Source: Acidobacteriaceae bacterium
Lineage (GTDB): Bacteria; Acidobacteriota; Terriglobia; Terriglobales; Acidobacteriaceae
Direction: 5' to 3'
Length of the DNA stretch: 64,000 nt
NCBI GenBank assembly: GCA_003132405.1
Contig: PKXQ01000149.1
Span: 62,001-126,000, forward strand
Shown here: positions 18,465 to 27,453 of the stretch, piece after piece
How positions within the stretch are numbered: position 1 is the stretch's first letter
Layout of the letters: the number at the start of each line of letters is the position of its first letter
The notes under the pieces: model-generated
Seen by the model: the letters and a program-made list of their open reading frames with translations, nothing else
Told to the model about the DNA's origin: nothing
The model's database searches: none
Made by a program: the position numbers and the translations under genes

Positions 18465-19076
18465 ATGTCTGACATAAGTCAATCTACGTCCAAGGCGCCG
18501 GTGCGGTCTGCACGAGAGGTCCCAACCTTCCAAGCCGATCTGTCGCCCATGGAAGACATTTACCGCGCCATTGGGATCATGAATCCGCCCAGGGGATGCA
18601 GCATCACCAAAGTGGTCGAGATGCTGAACAGCGAACACATCCGCGACTTATCGAAGGACATGAAGCGGGCCGCGGTGCTAATGGCCCTCGACGCGGCCGG
18701 CACTTCACTCGAGCAGTTGCAGAAAGACGCGAAGGCGCGTCAGGATGCACTCGATGCTCACGAGGCGCAGCAGCGCAAGCAAGTTGAGGCGGAGTGGGCC
18801 AGGAAGGCCGAAGAAATCGTGCAGATTCAGGCGGAGATGGACAGCATAAAGGCGCACTACGCAGGGCGCATCAGCCGCAACCTCGACGGCGTCGCTCGGC
18901 AGAAAGCTACCTTTGCCGAATGGGTCAACTCGAAACAGCAGGAATGCCAAGGCATGGCCGAAGCCATCGAATTGTGTTCGAAAGCGCCGGTCTCTGCATC
19001 GGCCTCGGCCTCGTCCTCGTCCAGCTCTCCGTCCTCCGAGGTCAGCCTGATGAAGGCGCACGCCAAGACGGTGTAA
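18465..19076 (+). CDS. Conserved coiled-coil hypothetical protein
   Basis: A 203-residue cytoplasmic protein of unknown role. Its own start is supported by AAGGAG at 18450-18455, nine bases before the ATG, although the upstream frame is open into it. The N-terminal third contains MEDIYRAIGIMNPPRGCSI then KVVEMLNSEHIRDLSKDMKR, a pattern I recall from Acidobacteria proteins. The middle is a long charged helix rich in Gln/Glu/Ala (coiled coil, about residues 85-165), and the C-terminus has a Ser/Ala run. No enzymatic motif. The tight link to a PilZ protein might indicate a joint role, but this is only context. Confidence 0.7.
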   Translation: MSDISQSTSKAPVRSAREVPTFQADLSPMEDIYRAIGIMNPPRGCSITKVVEMLNSEHIRDLSKDMKRAAVLMALDAAGTSLEQLQKDAKARQDALDAHEAQQRKQVEAEWARKAEEIVQIQAEMDSIKAHYAGRISRNLDGVARQKATFAEWVNSKQQECQGMAEAIELCSKAPVSASASASSSSSSPSSEVSLMKAHAKTV

Positions 19077-19180
19077 CAGCGTAGAGAGGTTTGGCGAAAC
19101 TCCAGTCTACGAATGGTCCAGGCAGCGGCGCGCGCCCATAACCGCAACCCTGCGGGCGTGACCGTGATCACTGCTCTCCG

Positions 19181-19447
19181 GTGGACACCTATGAAATACT
19201 GTGTACAGGGAAAGTTGGTGGTCAGATGTCCACCGGCGAACCGGAGCCACCGTCGTGCTGGGAATGTGATCGCGGGAAGATTCTGCGTCTTCCAGATGGC
19301 GGAGAATTAGTAGATTGCCCTCCCTCCAACTGGAAGTGGCAATCCTGTTTACCCAAACTGCTAGATACCACAAGGAAGCCATTCCGCCGCGTTTTAAGGG
19401 CGCGAGTCGACGGATCGTCCACACCGAAAGACCCTCCCCATCGTTGA
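19181..19447 (+). CDS. Doubtful small Cys-containing ORF
   Basis: An 88-codon GTG-started frame in a 580-bp stretch otherwise without genes. Only the middle looks protein-like: PSCWECDRGKILRLPDGGE then LVDCPP, which could be half of a zinc ribbon (CxxC and a later Cys-Pro). There is no clear ribosome site and the C-terminal part is unlike any protein I know. It may be a decayed gene. The rest of 19077-19660 shows nothing I can support. Confidence 0.25.
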   Translation: MDTYEILCTGKVGGQMSTGEPEPPSCWECDRGKILRLPDGGELVDCPPSNWKWQSCLPKLLDTTRKPFRRVLRARVDGSSTPKDPPHR

Positions 19448-19660
19448 AAGAAGGCATACATTTGTTTGCATGAAGGTGGTTGCGTGCGGCGGTGTCTTCT
19501 CGCGAACGCGCGAAACCGGGTTGAAGAACAATGGACTTGTTGGCTTCGTTTTGCAGATTTTCCCTTTTTCGTAACCGCCCAAGTCCAGCCTAAAGGTATC
19601 AGTCGCGCGGCTATGGTCTGCGTCTCGGTGAAGGATCAGATGAGAGCTCGCGGCAACAAT

Positions 19661-20450
19661 CTACGGAAGAGTTCGGCGACGATTGTTCGCTCTTTTAAGC
19701 TTGCGAAATAGCGCGACGTAATCAACCTTAGCGTTGTGACGCTTGTCGACAGGGACATGATCCAAGAAGACTACTTCGTCGAGTTGAGCCCAGGACAGAG
19801 ATCTCAGAATGTCGTCGCGTGATAGGGCTTCTGTGGATTCGATCGCTAACACGCGGCGTCCGTCGACGGCAGCCAATGCAGCCCGTCGAATCCCGGCAGT
19901 CTGCATCGCGGCGCACTCCACGGCAAAGGGATAGAGCGAGCCTCGTGCATCCTGGATTTTCCCGTTGCATCGACCGAGGAGCCAAAGCCGGCCGGCCGCA
20001 TCCATATAGCCCAGATCGCCGGTGCGATGCCAGCGCGCGCCATCCACTTCGAACTTCGTTTCGGCGTCGCCTTCTCCGTTGAAATAGCCGGGAACACGTG
20101 GCCGCCCGAGACTACTATTTCGCCAAGTTCTCCGCTGGCCCGCGTAAGTTGCTCGAACGTCCTGGCATCGAGCGGTAAAATCGGGACGCCCCACTGCTCA
20201 CCAATAACGCGCAACGAAATCGATGACACCGGCCGCCCCGTGACCAACCCTTTACCCTTCTCCATGGCGTCGAAGTCTTCTCTCGAAATATCGGAGAGAG
20301 CAATCTCGGCCATGGGTTCGGCTTCCGTCGATCCGTAGACAGCGGTAATCTTGGCTTGCGCACAAAGCTGTTTTGCTTTACGAAGAAGTCCGGGGAAAAC
20401 CGGCGCGCCGCCCGTGAAGGAAAGTACGACCAGCGCGCAAGAATTAAGAA
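19661..20450 (-). pseudogene. Remnant of an AMP-forming acyl ligase (N-terminal half missing, frameshifted)
   Basis: Reading on the minus strand, one frame carries SFTGGAPVFPGLLRKAKQL, then AVYGSTEAEPMAEIAL and GELGEIVVSGGHVFP. After about 20100 the neighbouring frame carries on with GYFNGEGDAETKF, WHRTGDLGYMDAAGRLWLLG and a C-terminal domain ending HNAKVDYVALF. Together these are the C-terminal 300 residues of an AMP-binding synthetase (the TEAEP and HRTGDLGY motifs are diagnostic); the P-loop half is absent. It lies directly downstream of the carrier-protein gene on the same strand. Decayed second ligase of the locus is the simplest reading. Confidence 0.75.
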
Positions 20451-20580
20451 AATTGCTTACACCATCATAAATTACCGACGCCGAACACGAGATTGATGAA
20501 TGGCGCATTGAACACTCCCAGCACCAGCGCTGAACAAGAATAGACGTTTGTGCATCTACGCGAGCAGCCATATCACCAGA

Positions 20581-20832
20581 CTATTTGCGGGGCTTTCCGA
20601 CCCGCTGTGCGGTCGCGAACATCTTGGCGACCGTATCCATATCTTTCGGCTTAACCGCACCCGGCGGAATGCGCGTGTTGGTCAGGTCTTCGAGCGTCAG
20701 CATCACCTCGCCGAGCGCCATAGAGTCCACCAATCCCGACGAGACGAGTGGCGTATCTTCATCGATCACCAGCGTCGGCTTGCGAATTCGTTTCAGGATG
20801 TATTCGATCATCTGCTTGGCTTCGTCTGTCAT
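20581..20832 (-). CDS. Acyl carrier protein
   Basis: An 83-residue carrier protein. The phosphopantetheine attachment Ser37 sits in GLVDSMALGEVM, the Asp-Ser motif at the start of helix II, followed by the acidic recognition helix and a C-terminal region with DMDTVAKMF. Start: ATG at 20832; an in-frame ATG at 20874 would add 14 residues. It lies 55 bp downstream of the acyl-AMP ligase on the same strand, as expected for a dedicated ligase-carrier pair analogous to DltA-DltC. Confidence 0.9.
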   Translation of the reverse strand: MTDEAKQMIEYILKRIRKPTLVIDEDTPLVSSGLVDSMALGEVMLTLEDLTNTRIPPGAVKPKDMDTVAKMFATAQRVGKPRK

Positions 20833-20887
20833 CTCAATTCTCTCCCTAAAATGAGACGCTTGCGTCTCCAACATTTCTCAGCGAGTG

Positions 20888-22582
20888 CTATTCGACGTTG
20901 AGTTCCGGATGTTCCTTCTGTAATTTTTCGAAGGTCGCGGATCGCGCCGGTTTTCCGGCTGTGCTCTTCACGATCCACTTTGGCGGCTTTAGAAAAATTG
21001 TTCCGGCACTCACTCCCAACGCCGCGGTGACCTTACCGCGAATCTCGCGCTCGATCTCGGCAGCGTTGGCGAGAAGGCCTTCGCTTTCCACCTCGGCAAC
21101 AATAACAATTTCTTCTGTCCCAAGATCAGGGTTGTACAACCCCATCGCCACGACTCTGCCATCGTGAACGGCGCTGTGGCTGGCAGCGACTTCTTCTATA
21201 TCCTGCGGATAAAGATTTTCCCCTCCCACAATGATCAGGTCTTTCTTTCTCCCGACCACATAAAGCTCATCGCCGGCAAAGAATCCCAGATCGCCCGTGT
21301 GATACCAGCCATCTACGATCGCTTTTGCTGTCAGGTCGGCGCGATTGTAATAACCGTTAAACAAGCAATCGCTTTTGATGAGAATTTCACCGGCGCTGCC
21401 TTCGCCGAGGGGCACGCCCGAATCTGCCACGATACGAATCTCGTGATTCGGCAGCAAAGGGCCGGATGACGTGAAGCAAACCGAACCCGTGCTGCCTTCC
21501 GCGACCCGCACAATGCGATGCGAATTGCGAAACTGCCTGCCGTCGGCCCATATTTGCGAGGGGCCGGAAAGCCGATCGATGGCAGACTGCGTGACCGCAA
21601 AAACGTTCTCGGCCATGGCGTAGGAGCTTTGCAAAGCACCAGCCTTTAGCCCGATGGCAGCAAATGCGTTTTGGAATTCCTGTATGCTGCTGGTCCGGAC
21701 TGGCTCCGAACAATTGATCAGCGCACGGACAGAAGACAGATCATACTGCGCGCGCCGATTCAGACGCGTCCGCCGAGGAACAAATTGAAAAGCGAAATTA
21801 GGCAGCCACGCGAGCGTGCACTTGTGCTCGCTGATGACCTGCAACATGGTTTCAGGATGTATCACCCAGTCGAGCGGCGACTGCATCACGAGCGGGATGT
21901 GATAGGCCATGGGAAGCATGAAGCAGGCGATCAGACCCATGTCATGATAAAGAGGCAGCCAGCTGTAGATCCGATCGGTCGTGCTGTCAATCTTCAGCGC
22001 TTCCGCCAGATGTTCGAGTTGGCGCAACACGGCAGAGTGGGTCAGCGCCACACCCTTTTGCAGTCCGGTGGTGCCCGCAGAATGCTGGATGAACGCCACT
22101 CCGTCGCCCTCATTGGTTGTTTGCCGGAACTCTTCTTCCTCGCTCGTGGACTTGCCCTCACCCGCGCGAAGCAGCTTTGTATTCGCGCCCAACGCCACAT
22201 ACTCGAGCATTTCGTCCGGAAACGCTTCGTCGATCGCGACAACCTTAGCGTTAAGATTTGCCGTCACTCCCGCCACTCCAAAGCGGTACTTCGAGGGCTC
22301 AACCTTATCGTTGGGATAGGCGATAAACGCAGGCACAGCGCCGAGCTTCATCGCTCCAACAAAGACGGTCATCGCGGGAATGCCCTGCGGCATGATGATG
22401 ATCACGCGATCGCCACTGTGCACACCACTAGCGCCGAGCACTCCCGCCTGGAGACGGGCGCGGCGGCGAAAATCGGCAAATGTGACTGTCTCTTGTTCGT
22501 CTTCGTTGACCCAGGCCGTGACGAAAGGGCGCTCGCCGGGAGCTGCCTCGAGCGCTTCGACGAGATTGTTATATCGGACCAC
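20888..22582 (-). CDS. Fatty acyl-AMP ligase-like AMP-dependent synthetase
   Basis: Activates a carboxylic acid with ATP, probably loading the adjacent carrier protein. The P-loop HSAGTTGLQKG, motif SYAMAENVF, hinge/ATP motif WYHTGDLGFF and a C-terminal domain ending KPPKWIVKSTAGKPARS (catalytic Lys region) are all present in about 564 residues. A start at GTG 22582 (VVRYNNLVEALE) is chosen because upstream in-frame sequence (to 22828) is Arg-rich and overlaps the divergent gene; no strong ribosome site is visible. The substrate, fatty acid or other acyl group, is unknown. It forms the first gene of a minus-strand unit with the carrier protein and a ligase remnant, divergent from an MBOAT gene. 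Confidence 0.85.
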   Translation of the reverse strand: MVRYNNLVEALEAAPGERPFVTAWVNEDEQETVTFADFRRRARLQAGVLGASGVHSGDRVIIIMPQGIPAMTVFVGAMKLGAVPAFIAYPNDKVEPSKYRFGVAGVTANLNAKVVAIDEAFPDEMLEYVALGANTKLLRAGEGKSTSEEEEFRQTTNEGDGVAFIQHSAGTTGLQKGVALTHSAVLRQLEHLAEALKIDSTTDRIYSWLPLYHDMGLIACFMLPMAYHIPLVMQSPLDWVIHPETMLQVISEHKCTLAWLPNFAFQFVPRRTRLNRRAQYDLSSVRALINCSEPVRTSSIQEFQNAFAAIGLKAGALQSSYAMAENVFAVTQSAIDRLSGPSQIWADGRQFRNSHRIVRVAEGSTGSVCFTSSGPLLPNHEIRIVADSGVPLGEGSAGEILIKSDCLFNGYYNRADLTAKAIVDGWYHTGDLGFFAGDELYVVGRKKDLIIVGGENLYPQDIEEVAASHSAVHDGRVVAMGLYNPDLGTEEIVIVAEVESEGLLANAAEIEREIRGKVTAALGVSAGTIFLKPPKWIVKSTAGKPARSATFEKLQKEHPELNVE

Positions 22583-22724
22583 GCAGTAGTGTAACGGATG
22601 AGAAGTGTAGCGGATGTGTTCTTGTAACCGCGCAAGCGCGCCATTATTCTTGCTGCGTCGTTCTTTGTCGCTTACTCTCGCTGGCTCTCGTCGAAATCGT
22701 CCGCGAAAATTCGCCGAGGTACTC

Positions 22725-24242
22725 GTGAGGGCCCAGCGCTCAGAAAATTTCAACGCACACGGAGGAACCCTGTTTCGCATCATTTCGTACGCTGTGGTCT
22801 TCCTGCTGTGCGTCGTGATCCTGGCCAAGGCCCGCTCGCGGCCCCTCCGGCGAACTGCGCTTCTGATTGCAAGCTATGCGCTCTATCTGACCTGGGGAGC
22901 AGGGTTCGCCGCCGTTCTGGTTACATCCACGGTGATGAACTATCTCGTGGGCGAATGGCTTCGCCGCAACCGCTCGGCCGTAACTCTATCCATCGGAATT
23001 TTTCTAAATTTGGCACTGCTGAGCACCTTCAAGTACCTGCCGGAAGCCGCCGTCCATCTGCCGTTTTCATCGTTACTATTGCAGCGCTTCGCGCACCTCG
23101 CATTGCCCTTGGGCATTTCCTTCTGGACCTTCCAGGCGATGAGCTACTTATTTGACGTTTATCAGGGCGACGACGTCGAGCCATCGTTCTTCGAATTTGC
23201 GCTCTATATGGTTTTCTTCCCCGTCACCATCTCGGGGCCCATCTGCCGCATGTCTGAGATGCTTCCGCAATTCCGTTCCGATAGCGTCACGCGTTCGGAC
23301 GACATTGCACGCGGGTTTCGGCGCATCGCCACCGGCGTGCTCATGATGCAACTCGCCAAATTGCTGGGACAAGGAATTCTCGGCGGCGATGGCGTTGCCT
23401 CCGGCTTCGATCACGCCGCGAACTGGAGCGGCCCAGACGTCTGGTGCCTCGCCTTCGGCTATGGCTTGCAACTCTTCTTCGACTTCGCCGGATACTCGCA
23501 CATCGCCATCGGCGCAGCCCAGGCGCTCGGCTTCATGATTCCCGAGAATTTTGCACGCCCGTTCGCTTCGACGACCCCGTCGATCTTCTGGACGCGCTGG
23601 CACATGTCGCTCTCCTTCTGGATTCGCGACTATGTTTTCTTCCCTCTGATGCGCATGCGCCGAGAAGCATGGTGGCGAAATCTCAGCTTGCTCATCGCCA
23701 TGGTTCTCTTCGGATTGTGGCACCGGGCAAGCATCCTCTTTCTTCTGTGGGGCGCCTTTCACGGCCTGCTTCTCCTCTTGCATCGACAGGTAGAAGGGAT
23801 GGAGCGGAGGTTCGACTGGACGCCTCCCAGAATTCCGTGGACTGCGCTCGCGTGGGTTTCGACTATCAGCTTGGTGAATCTGGGATGGATTTTCTTCCGC
23901 GCAAATTCTCTCGGCCAAGCGCATCAAATGCTGGCGGCGATTCTGTCGCCCGCCAGCTATCGCTCGCATTTTCTGTCAGCGAGTCTTTACTGGCTGGTTC
24001 TATTGCTAGCGGTTGGCTACACGATTGTGCTGCTCGCAATCGACAGCCTCAATCGCGCTTCGCCCGAGACGGTGGATGCGGAGGCCCCACCATCGAATTT
24101 GCCCCCGGGACAGATGGCGCTACTGGCTCGTTGGCGATGGTTCTGGCTCCCGCCACTCTATGTGCTTGCCCTGATCTTTGTGCTGATCGGCACGCTGTCA
24201 GGTGGCACGAGCACGGCGCAGATGATGTATGGCAATTTCTGA
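22725..24242 (+). CDS. MBOAT family membrane O-acyltransferase (AlgI/DltB type)
   Basis: A polytopic inner-membrane acyltransferase of about 505 residues with ten or more hydrophobic segments. MBOAT hallmarks are visible: FWTRWHMSLSFWIRDYVFFP (the WHxSLS...RDY segment) and the presumed catalytic histidine in LFGLWHRAS followed by WGAFHGL. AlgI and DltB carry the same layout. The start is uncertain: GTG 22725 follows GAGG by five bases; the open frame reaches 22614. It lies divergent from an acyl-AMP ligase/carrier pair and upstream of an SGNH-like gene, so it likely moves an acyl group from the carrier across the membrane to a cell-envelope acceptor. Confidence 0.9.
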   Translation: MRAQRSENFNAHGGTLFRIISYAVVFLLCVVILAKARSRPLRRTALLIASYALYLTWGAGFAAVLVTSTVMNYLVGEWLRRNRSAVTLSIGIFLNLALLSTFKYLPEAAVHLPFSSLLLQRFAHLALPLGISFWTFQAMSYLFDVYQGDDVEPSFFEFALYMVFFPVTISGPICRMSEMLPQFRSDSVTRSDDIARGFRRIATGVLMMQLAKLLGQGILGGDGVASGFDHAANWSGPDVWCLAFGYGLQLFFDFAGYSHIAIGAAQALGFMIPENFARPFASTTPSIFWTRWHMSLSFWIRDYVFFPLMRMRREAWWRNLSLLIAMVLFGLWHRASILFLLWGAFHGLLLLLHRQVEGMERRFDWTPPRIPWTALAWVSTISLVNLGWIFFRANSLGQAHQMLAAILSPASYRSHFLSASLYWLVLLLAVGYTIVLLAIDSLNRASPETVDAEAPPSNLPPGQMALLARWRWFWLPPLYVLALIFVLIGTLSGGTSTAQMMYGNF

Positions 24243-24672
24243 GGGTCAGCTTTTGTGAGCACCTTGCCCGGGTAACCCTCGGAAGAGTCTGGTAGTCACC
24301 GCCCGCAGCAAGTTCAGTTCAATAGGGCACTCGACTCTGGCAACAATTTCGTGGCCGTCAATCCTGTGGCACGATGTCCAATCTGGAGGTACATCACAAA
24401 GAATTCAGTAGCCAGTTTGGAACGGACTCGGAGGAGAACTTGATCACACTCTGCAGAGCTTGCCACTCCAGAGCGCACGGGCGCCTAAGCCCAAAATTAG
24501 AAGAATAGTTCCAAACGGCTGCAGAGACGGAGAAGATTGCGTGACGCCATGTCCTTCGAAAGCGAGCATTTCTCCGCACTCGGCGCGTGTTTTAGCCCTT
24601 TGGCAAGCATAGCCGGCCGGCCGAAATGTCGCGGAATGTCTCTCTTTTCAAGCATTTGCCGGTGCGCTGGCA
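24243..24672. other. Gene-free stretch between MBOAT and SGNH genes
   Basis: About 430 bp with no convincing coding frame, RNA gene or long repeat on either strand. Its 3' end leads into the candidate -24/-12 promoter at 24673. Confidence 0.4.
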
Positions 24673-24688
24673 TGGCATGACAATTGCC
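24673..24688 (+). promoter_or_regulatory. Candidate sigma-54 promoter TGGCATGACAATTGCC
   Basis: GG-N10-GC spacing with TGGCA-N6-TTGC (consensus TGGCAC-N5-TTGC, one mismatch), 46 bp upstream of the ATG at 24734. An NtrC-type activator is encoded at 15360. Confidence 0.4.
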
Positions 24689-24733
24689 TTTATTACTTTT
24701 TGGCGAGATGGCGTTGCCACGCCCGGAACCCTG

Positions 24734-26434
24734 ATGACCGTAGCTGCAGAACCGCAAATCACGACGAAACTAACGAAGGCTCGCAGCAGTCGTTGGCGCC
24801 GGCGGTTGGCTATCGCGGCCGCTACTGTTCTTGTGCCGATACTACTGCTCGCGCTCACCGAGCTAGCGCTGCGCCTCTGCGGACTTGGCACCTCAACCAC
24901 CGTCACGCGCCCCTGCACCGACCACGGCCAACCTGCTTATTGCGATAACCCAAATTTCGCCGCGACATTCTTCCCAGCAGGCATGTTCCGCATTCCGCGG
25001 CCGTACGCATTTCCCGCAAAAAAATCTCCGGGAACTTACAGGATTTTCGTTTTGGGCGAGTCGGTCGCCTGGGGCGATCCCGATCCCAGCTACGGATTTG
25101 GCCGCTACCTCGAGGTGATGCTCCGACAGCGCTATCCCTCGACAAAGTTCGAGGTCATCAATACCAGCATCACCGCGATCAACTCTCATGCGCTGCTGCC
25201 CATGGTCGAGGACTTGTCGCACTATCAGCCCGACCTTTTTGTGATTTACACGGGCAACACCGAAGTGGTCGGGCCTTTCGGACCGGGCACGGTGTTAACG
25301 CCGTGGGATCTGAGCCTGCCCGCCATCCGCGGAAGAGTTTTCCTTAACTCCACTCGCGTCGGTCAGCTGGTCGCGAAGGTCACGCGCGCGAACCAGAAAA
25401 ACACAGCCGAGTGGCGAGGCATGGAAATGTTTTTAGACCGGCAGGTCCGCGCCGATTCTCCCCAGATGAAGCCCGTGTACGCAAATTTCGCTGCCAATTT
25501 ACGCGATATCCTCGTGGCCGCCCGCCGCTCGGGTACCCAGGTCGTGATCAGCACAGTCGCTACCAATATGAAAGATTGTGCCCCGTTCGCTTCCCTGCAC
25601 CGCGAAGGCATTCGCGAGGATGAACTGCGTTCCTGGGAGGCGTTAGTCAAGCGTGGCGCCGATTTCGAGACCGCGGGATCCTACGCCGAGGCCCTGAAGC
25701 TCTACCTGTCAGCGGAAGAAATCGATCCTCAATACGCGGAACTTCAGTTCCGCATCGCACGCTGCATCTGGGCTCTCGGCGATTTTGCGGGGGCTAAAGA
25801 CCGCTTCGTTCGCGCTCAGGATCTCGACACGCTCCGCTTTCGTGCCGATAGCAAATTGAATGATGTGATTCGCGGGCTCGCCGGAACTGCTCCTGGCGTC
25901 AGCGTAGTGGATGGGGCCGCTATTCTTGCTGTCGAGAGTGAGCATCAGGTTCCAGGCAGCGAACTCTTCTACGAACACGTGCATATGAATCCGCGCGGGA
26001 CCTACCTGCTGGCGCGTGCCTACTTCGGCCGGATCGACAGTATATTGCAGGCAGACTTGCGCCGCAGCGCCGTGAACACTGATATCGCTTCCGAGGAGGA
26101 GTGCGAGCGTCGGCTCGCCTTTACGCCTTACGACCGTTTGCGCGTCGCGGGTCTGGTTCTCGCAAAGCTGCAACGGCCTCCGTTTATAAATCAACTAAAT
26201 CACTCTGAAGAGCTGCAGCGGATGAAGAACCAAGCTGAAGGATCACCTAACTATGGGGAGATTGTCGAAGACTATCAGTGGGCAATCTTGGAAAATCCGA
26301 ACGACCGGCTGTTACACCTCAATTACGGTTTCCTCCTACATCGCTACGATCCAGCCGCGGCCGACGCAGAACTCCGCTTAGCTCTGCCCTACGATAACGC
26401 TCCGGTGCTGTGCAACTGGCGCAAGTTTGACTGA
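24734..26434 (+). CDS. Membrane-anchored SGNH-hydrolase-like protein with TPR region
   Basis: About 566 residues. An N-terminal anchor (IAAATVLVPILLLALTELAL, near residues 35-55) precedes an SGNH/GDSL-like domain: the nucleophile block is IFVLGESVAWGDPDPSYGFG (Ser near residue 109, GES in place of GDS), and HVHMNPRGTYLLA near residue 420 could provide the catalytic His (a usual DxxH-like block). A helical TPR-like insert (ETAGSYAEALKLYLSAEEID) separates the blocks. The arrangement resembles AlgX/AlgJ/DltD-type partners of MBOAT acyltransferases. The start is placed after the candidate sigma-54 promoter; an ATG at 24626 is in frame. The C-terminus ends abruptly at NWRKFD, so the 3' part may be shortened. 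Confidence 0.75.
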   Translation: MTVAAEPQITTKLTKARSSRWRRRLAIAAATVLVPILLLALTELALRLCGLGTSTTVTRPCTDHGQPAYCDNPNFAATFFPAGMFRIPRPYAFPAKKSPGTYRIFVLGESVAWGDPDPSYGFGRYLEVMLRQRYPSTKFEVINTSITAINSHALLPMVEDLSHYQPDLFVIYTGNTEVVGPFGPGTVLTPWDLSLPAIRGRVFLNSTRVGQLVAKVTRANQKNTAEWRGMEMFLDRQVRADSPQMKPVYANFAANLRDILVAARRSGTQVVISTVATNMKDCAPFASLHREGIREDELRSWEALVKRGADFETAGSYAEALKLYLSAEEIDPQYAELQFRIARCIWALGDFAGAKDRFVRAQDLDTLRFRADSKLNDVIRGLAGTAPGVSVVDGAAILAVESEHQVPGSELFYEHVHMNPRGTYLLARAYFGRIDSILQADLRRSAVNTDIASEEECERRLAFTPYDRLRVAGLVLAKLQRPPFINQLNHSEELQRMKNQAEGSPNYGEIVEDYQWAILENPNDRLLHLNYGFLLHRYDPAAADAELRLALPYDNAPVLCNWRKFD

Positions 26435-26563
26435 GAGGCAAAGTGTTTCAGGAAGCTCGAGAAACTAGCCCACAATTGTCCGGCAGTCGCCCATCGATCT
26501 AACCCCCGCTTCCCATCATATGTAGACAACTCCAGCGGAGAGCTAGGTTCGCGGGTGCCTCCA

Positions 26564-26579
26564 TGTGACCGCCATCACA
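26564..26579. promoter_or_regulatory. CRP-type palindrome TGTGACCGCCATCACA
   Basis: Perfect TGTGA-N6-TCACA (18-bp palindrome with the flanking A/T) 141 bp upstream of the first TPR gene at 26720. The remainder of 26435-26719 shows no gene. Confidence 0.65.
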
Positions 26580-26719
26580 TTCCCCAGTGACGTAGATTGC
26601 TGCCCACATTCATCGTCACCTCTAACCTGAATAAGCAAGGTCGGAATGTACCAAAACCTAATGCGATGCGTCCACCGAGATGCCATCGCAATGAAATGAT
26701 GACGAGGGAGAAACAGGAA

Positions 26720-27379
26720 ATGGCGGACGAATCCACCAGTCAACCGAGCGCTGGATCAGCCTGGCAGGTTAAGCAGGTTTATGCGATGGCAGCAGTCTGC
26801 CTCGTGGTGGGGCTGGCCCTCGGCTACCTTTTCCGCGGATCGCAATCGCCGGCTACGGCGCAATCTGCGGCCAGCGCCAACGCCCAGCCGGGCTCTCCGG
26901 CCGGCGCCATGGGCGGGCAGATGCCCCGCCTCGATCAGATGAAAGCTATGGCCGACAAAAAAGCTGCGCCGCTGTTGGAAAAGCTGAAGGGTGATCCTGC
27001 CAACAGCGAACTGCTCAAGCAGGTCGGAGACATTTACGAGGCGACGCATCAGTTTAAGGACGCGGCGAGCTATTACGACAAGGCACTGCAGGTCGATCCC
27101 AAGAACGTCGCCATTCGCACCCAGTTGGCTTCGAGCGTGTACTACAACGGCGATGTGGATGGGGCGATCGCGCAGCTACAGAAGGCGCTGCAATATGATC
27201 CCAAGGATGCCAACTCGCTCTTCAACCTGGGCATGATCAAGTGGCAGGGGAAGCAGGACAGCAAAGGGGCGCTTGCCGCCTGGCAGGAGTTGCTGAAGTC
27301 GAATCCGCAATTAAAGGCGGAGCAAAAGGCTACGGTGCAGAAACTGATGGCCGACGTACAGATGCAAGGCAAGAGTTAG
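26720..27379 (+). CDS. Membrane-anchored TPR protein (NrfG/CcmI-like), copy 1
   Basis: A 219-residue protein with a short cytoplasmic N-terminus, one transmembrane segment (MAAVCLVVGLALGYLF), an Ala/Gly/Pro linker and three or more TPR units in the periplasm (KQVGDIYEATHQFKDAASYY, DPKNVAIRTQLASSVYY, DPKDANSLFNLGMIKW). The ribosome site AGGGAG at 26705-26710 supports the ATG at 26720. It is a paralogue of the next gene. The layout resembles the TPR half of NrfG/CcmI, which hold apocytochromes during maturation; a CRP-type site shared with cytochrome genes lies upstream. The chaperone role is inference. Confidence 0.8.
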   Translation: MADESTSQPSAGSAWQVKQVYAMAAVCLVVGLALGYLFRGSQSPATAQSAASANAQPGSPAGAMGGQMPRLDQMKAMADKKAAPLLEKLKGDPANSELLKQVGDIYEATHQFKDAASYYDKALQVDPKNVAIRTQLASSVYYNGDVDGAIAQLQKALQYDPKDANSLFNLGMIKWQGKQDSKGALAAWQELLKSNPQLKAEQKATVQKLMADVQMQGKS

Positions 27380-27453
27380 CGCCGCGACTTAAGGAGCGCA
27401 CCTCGCTGCGGATTCCGCCGCTTACGAAATTAGATTTGAAGGAGTAAAGACAA

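Noticed and set aside
17577-18638. 353-codon minus-strand frame rich in Gly, Pro, His and Phe
   Set aside because: It is antisense to the PilZ tail; a hydrophobic stretch gives a signal-peptide look, but the repeats explain its openness and the plus strand has recognisable domains and a ribosome site. Not fully excluded.
24243-24672. tRNA or small-RNA gene in the gap
   Set aside because: No cloverleaf-like arms or CCA end could be traced on either strand.
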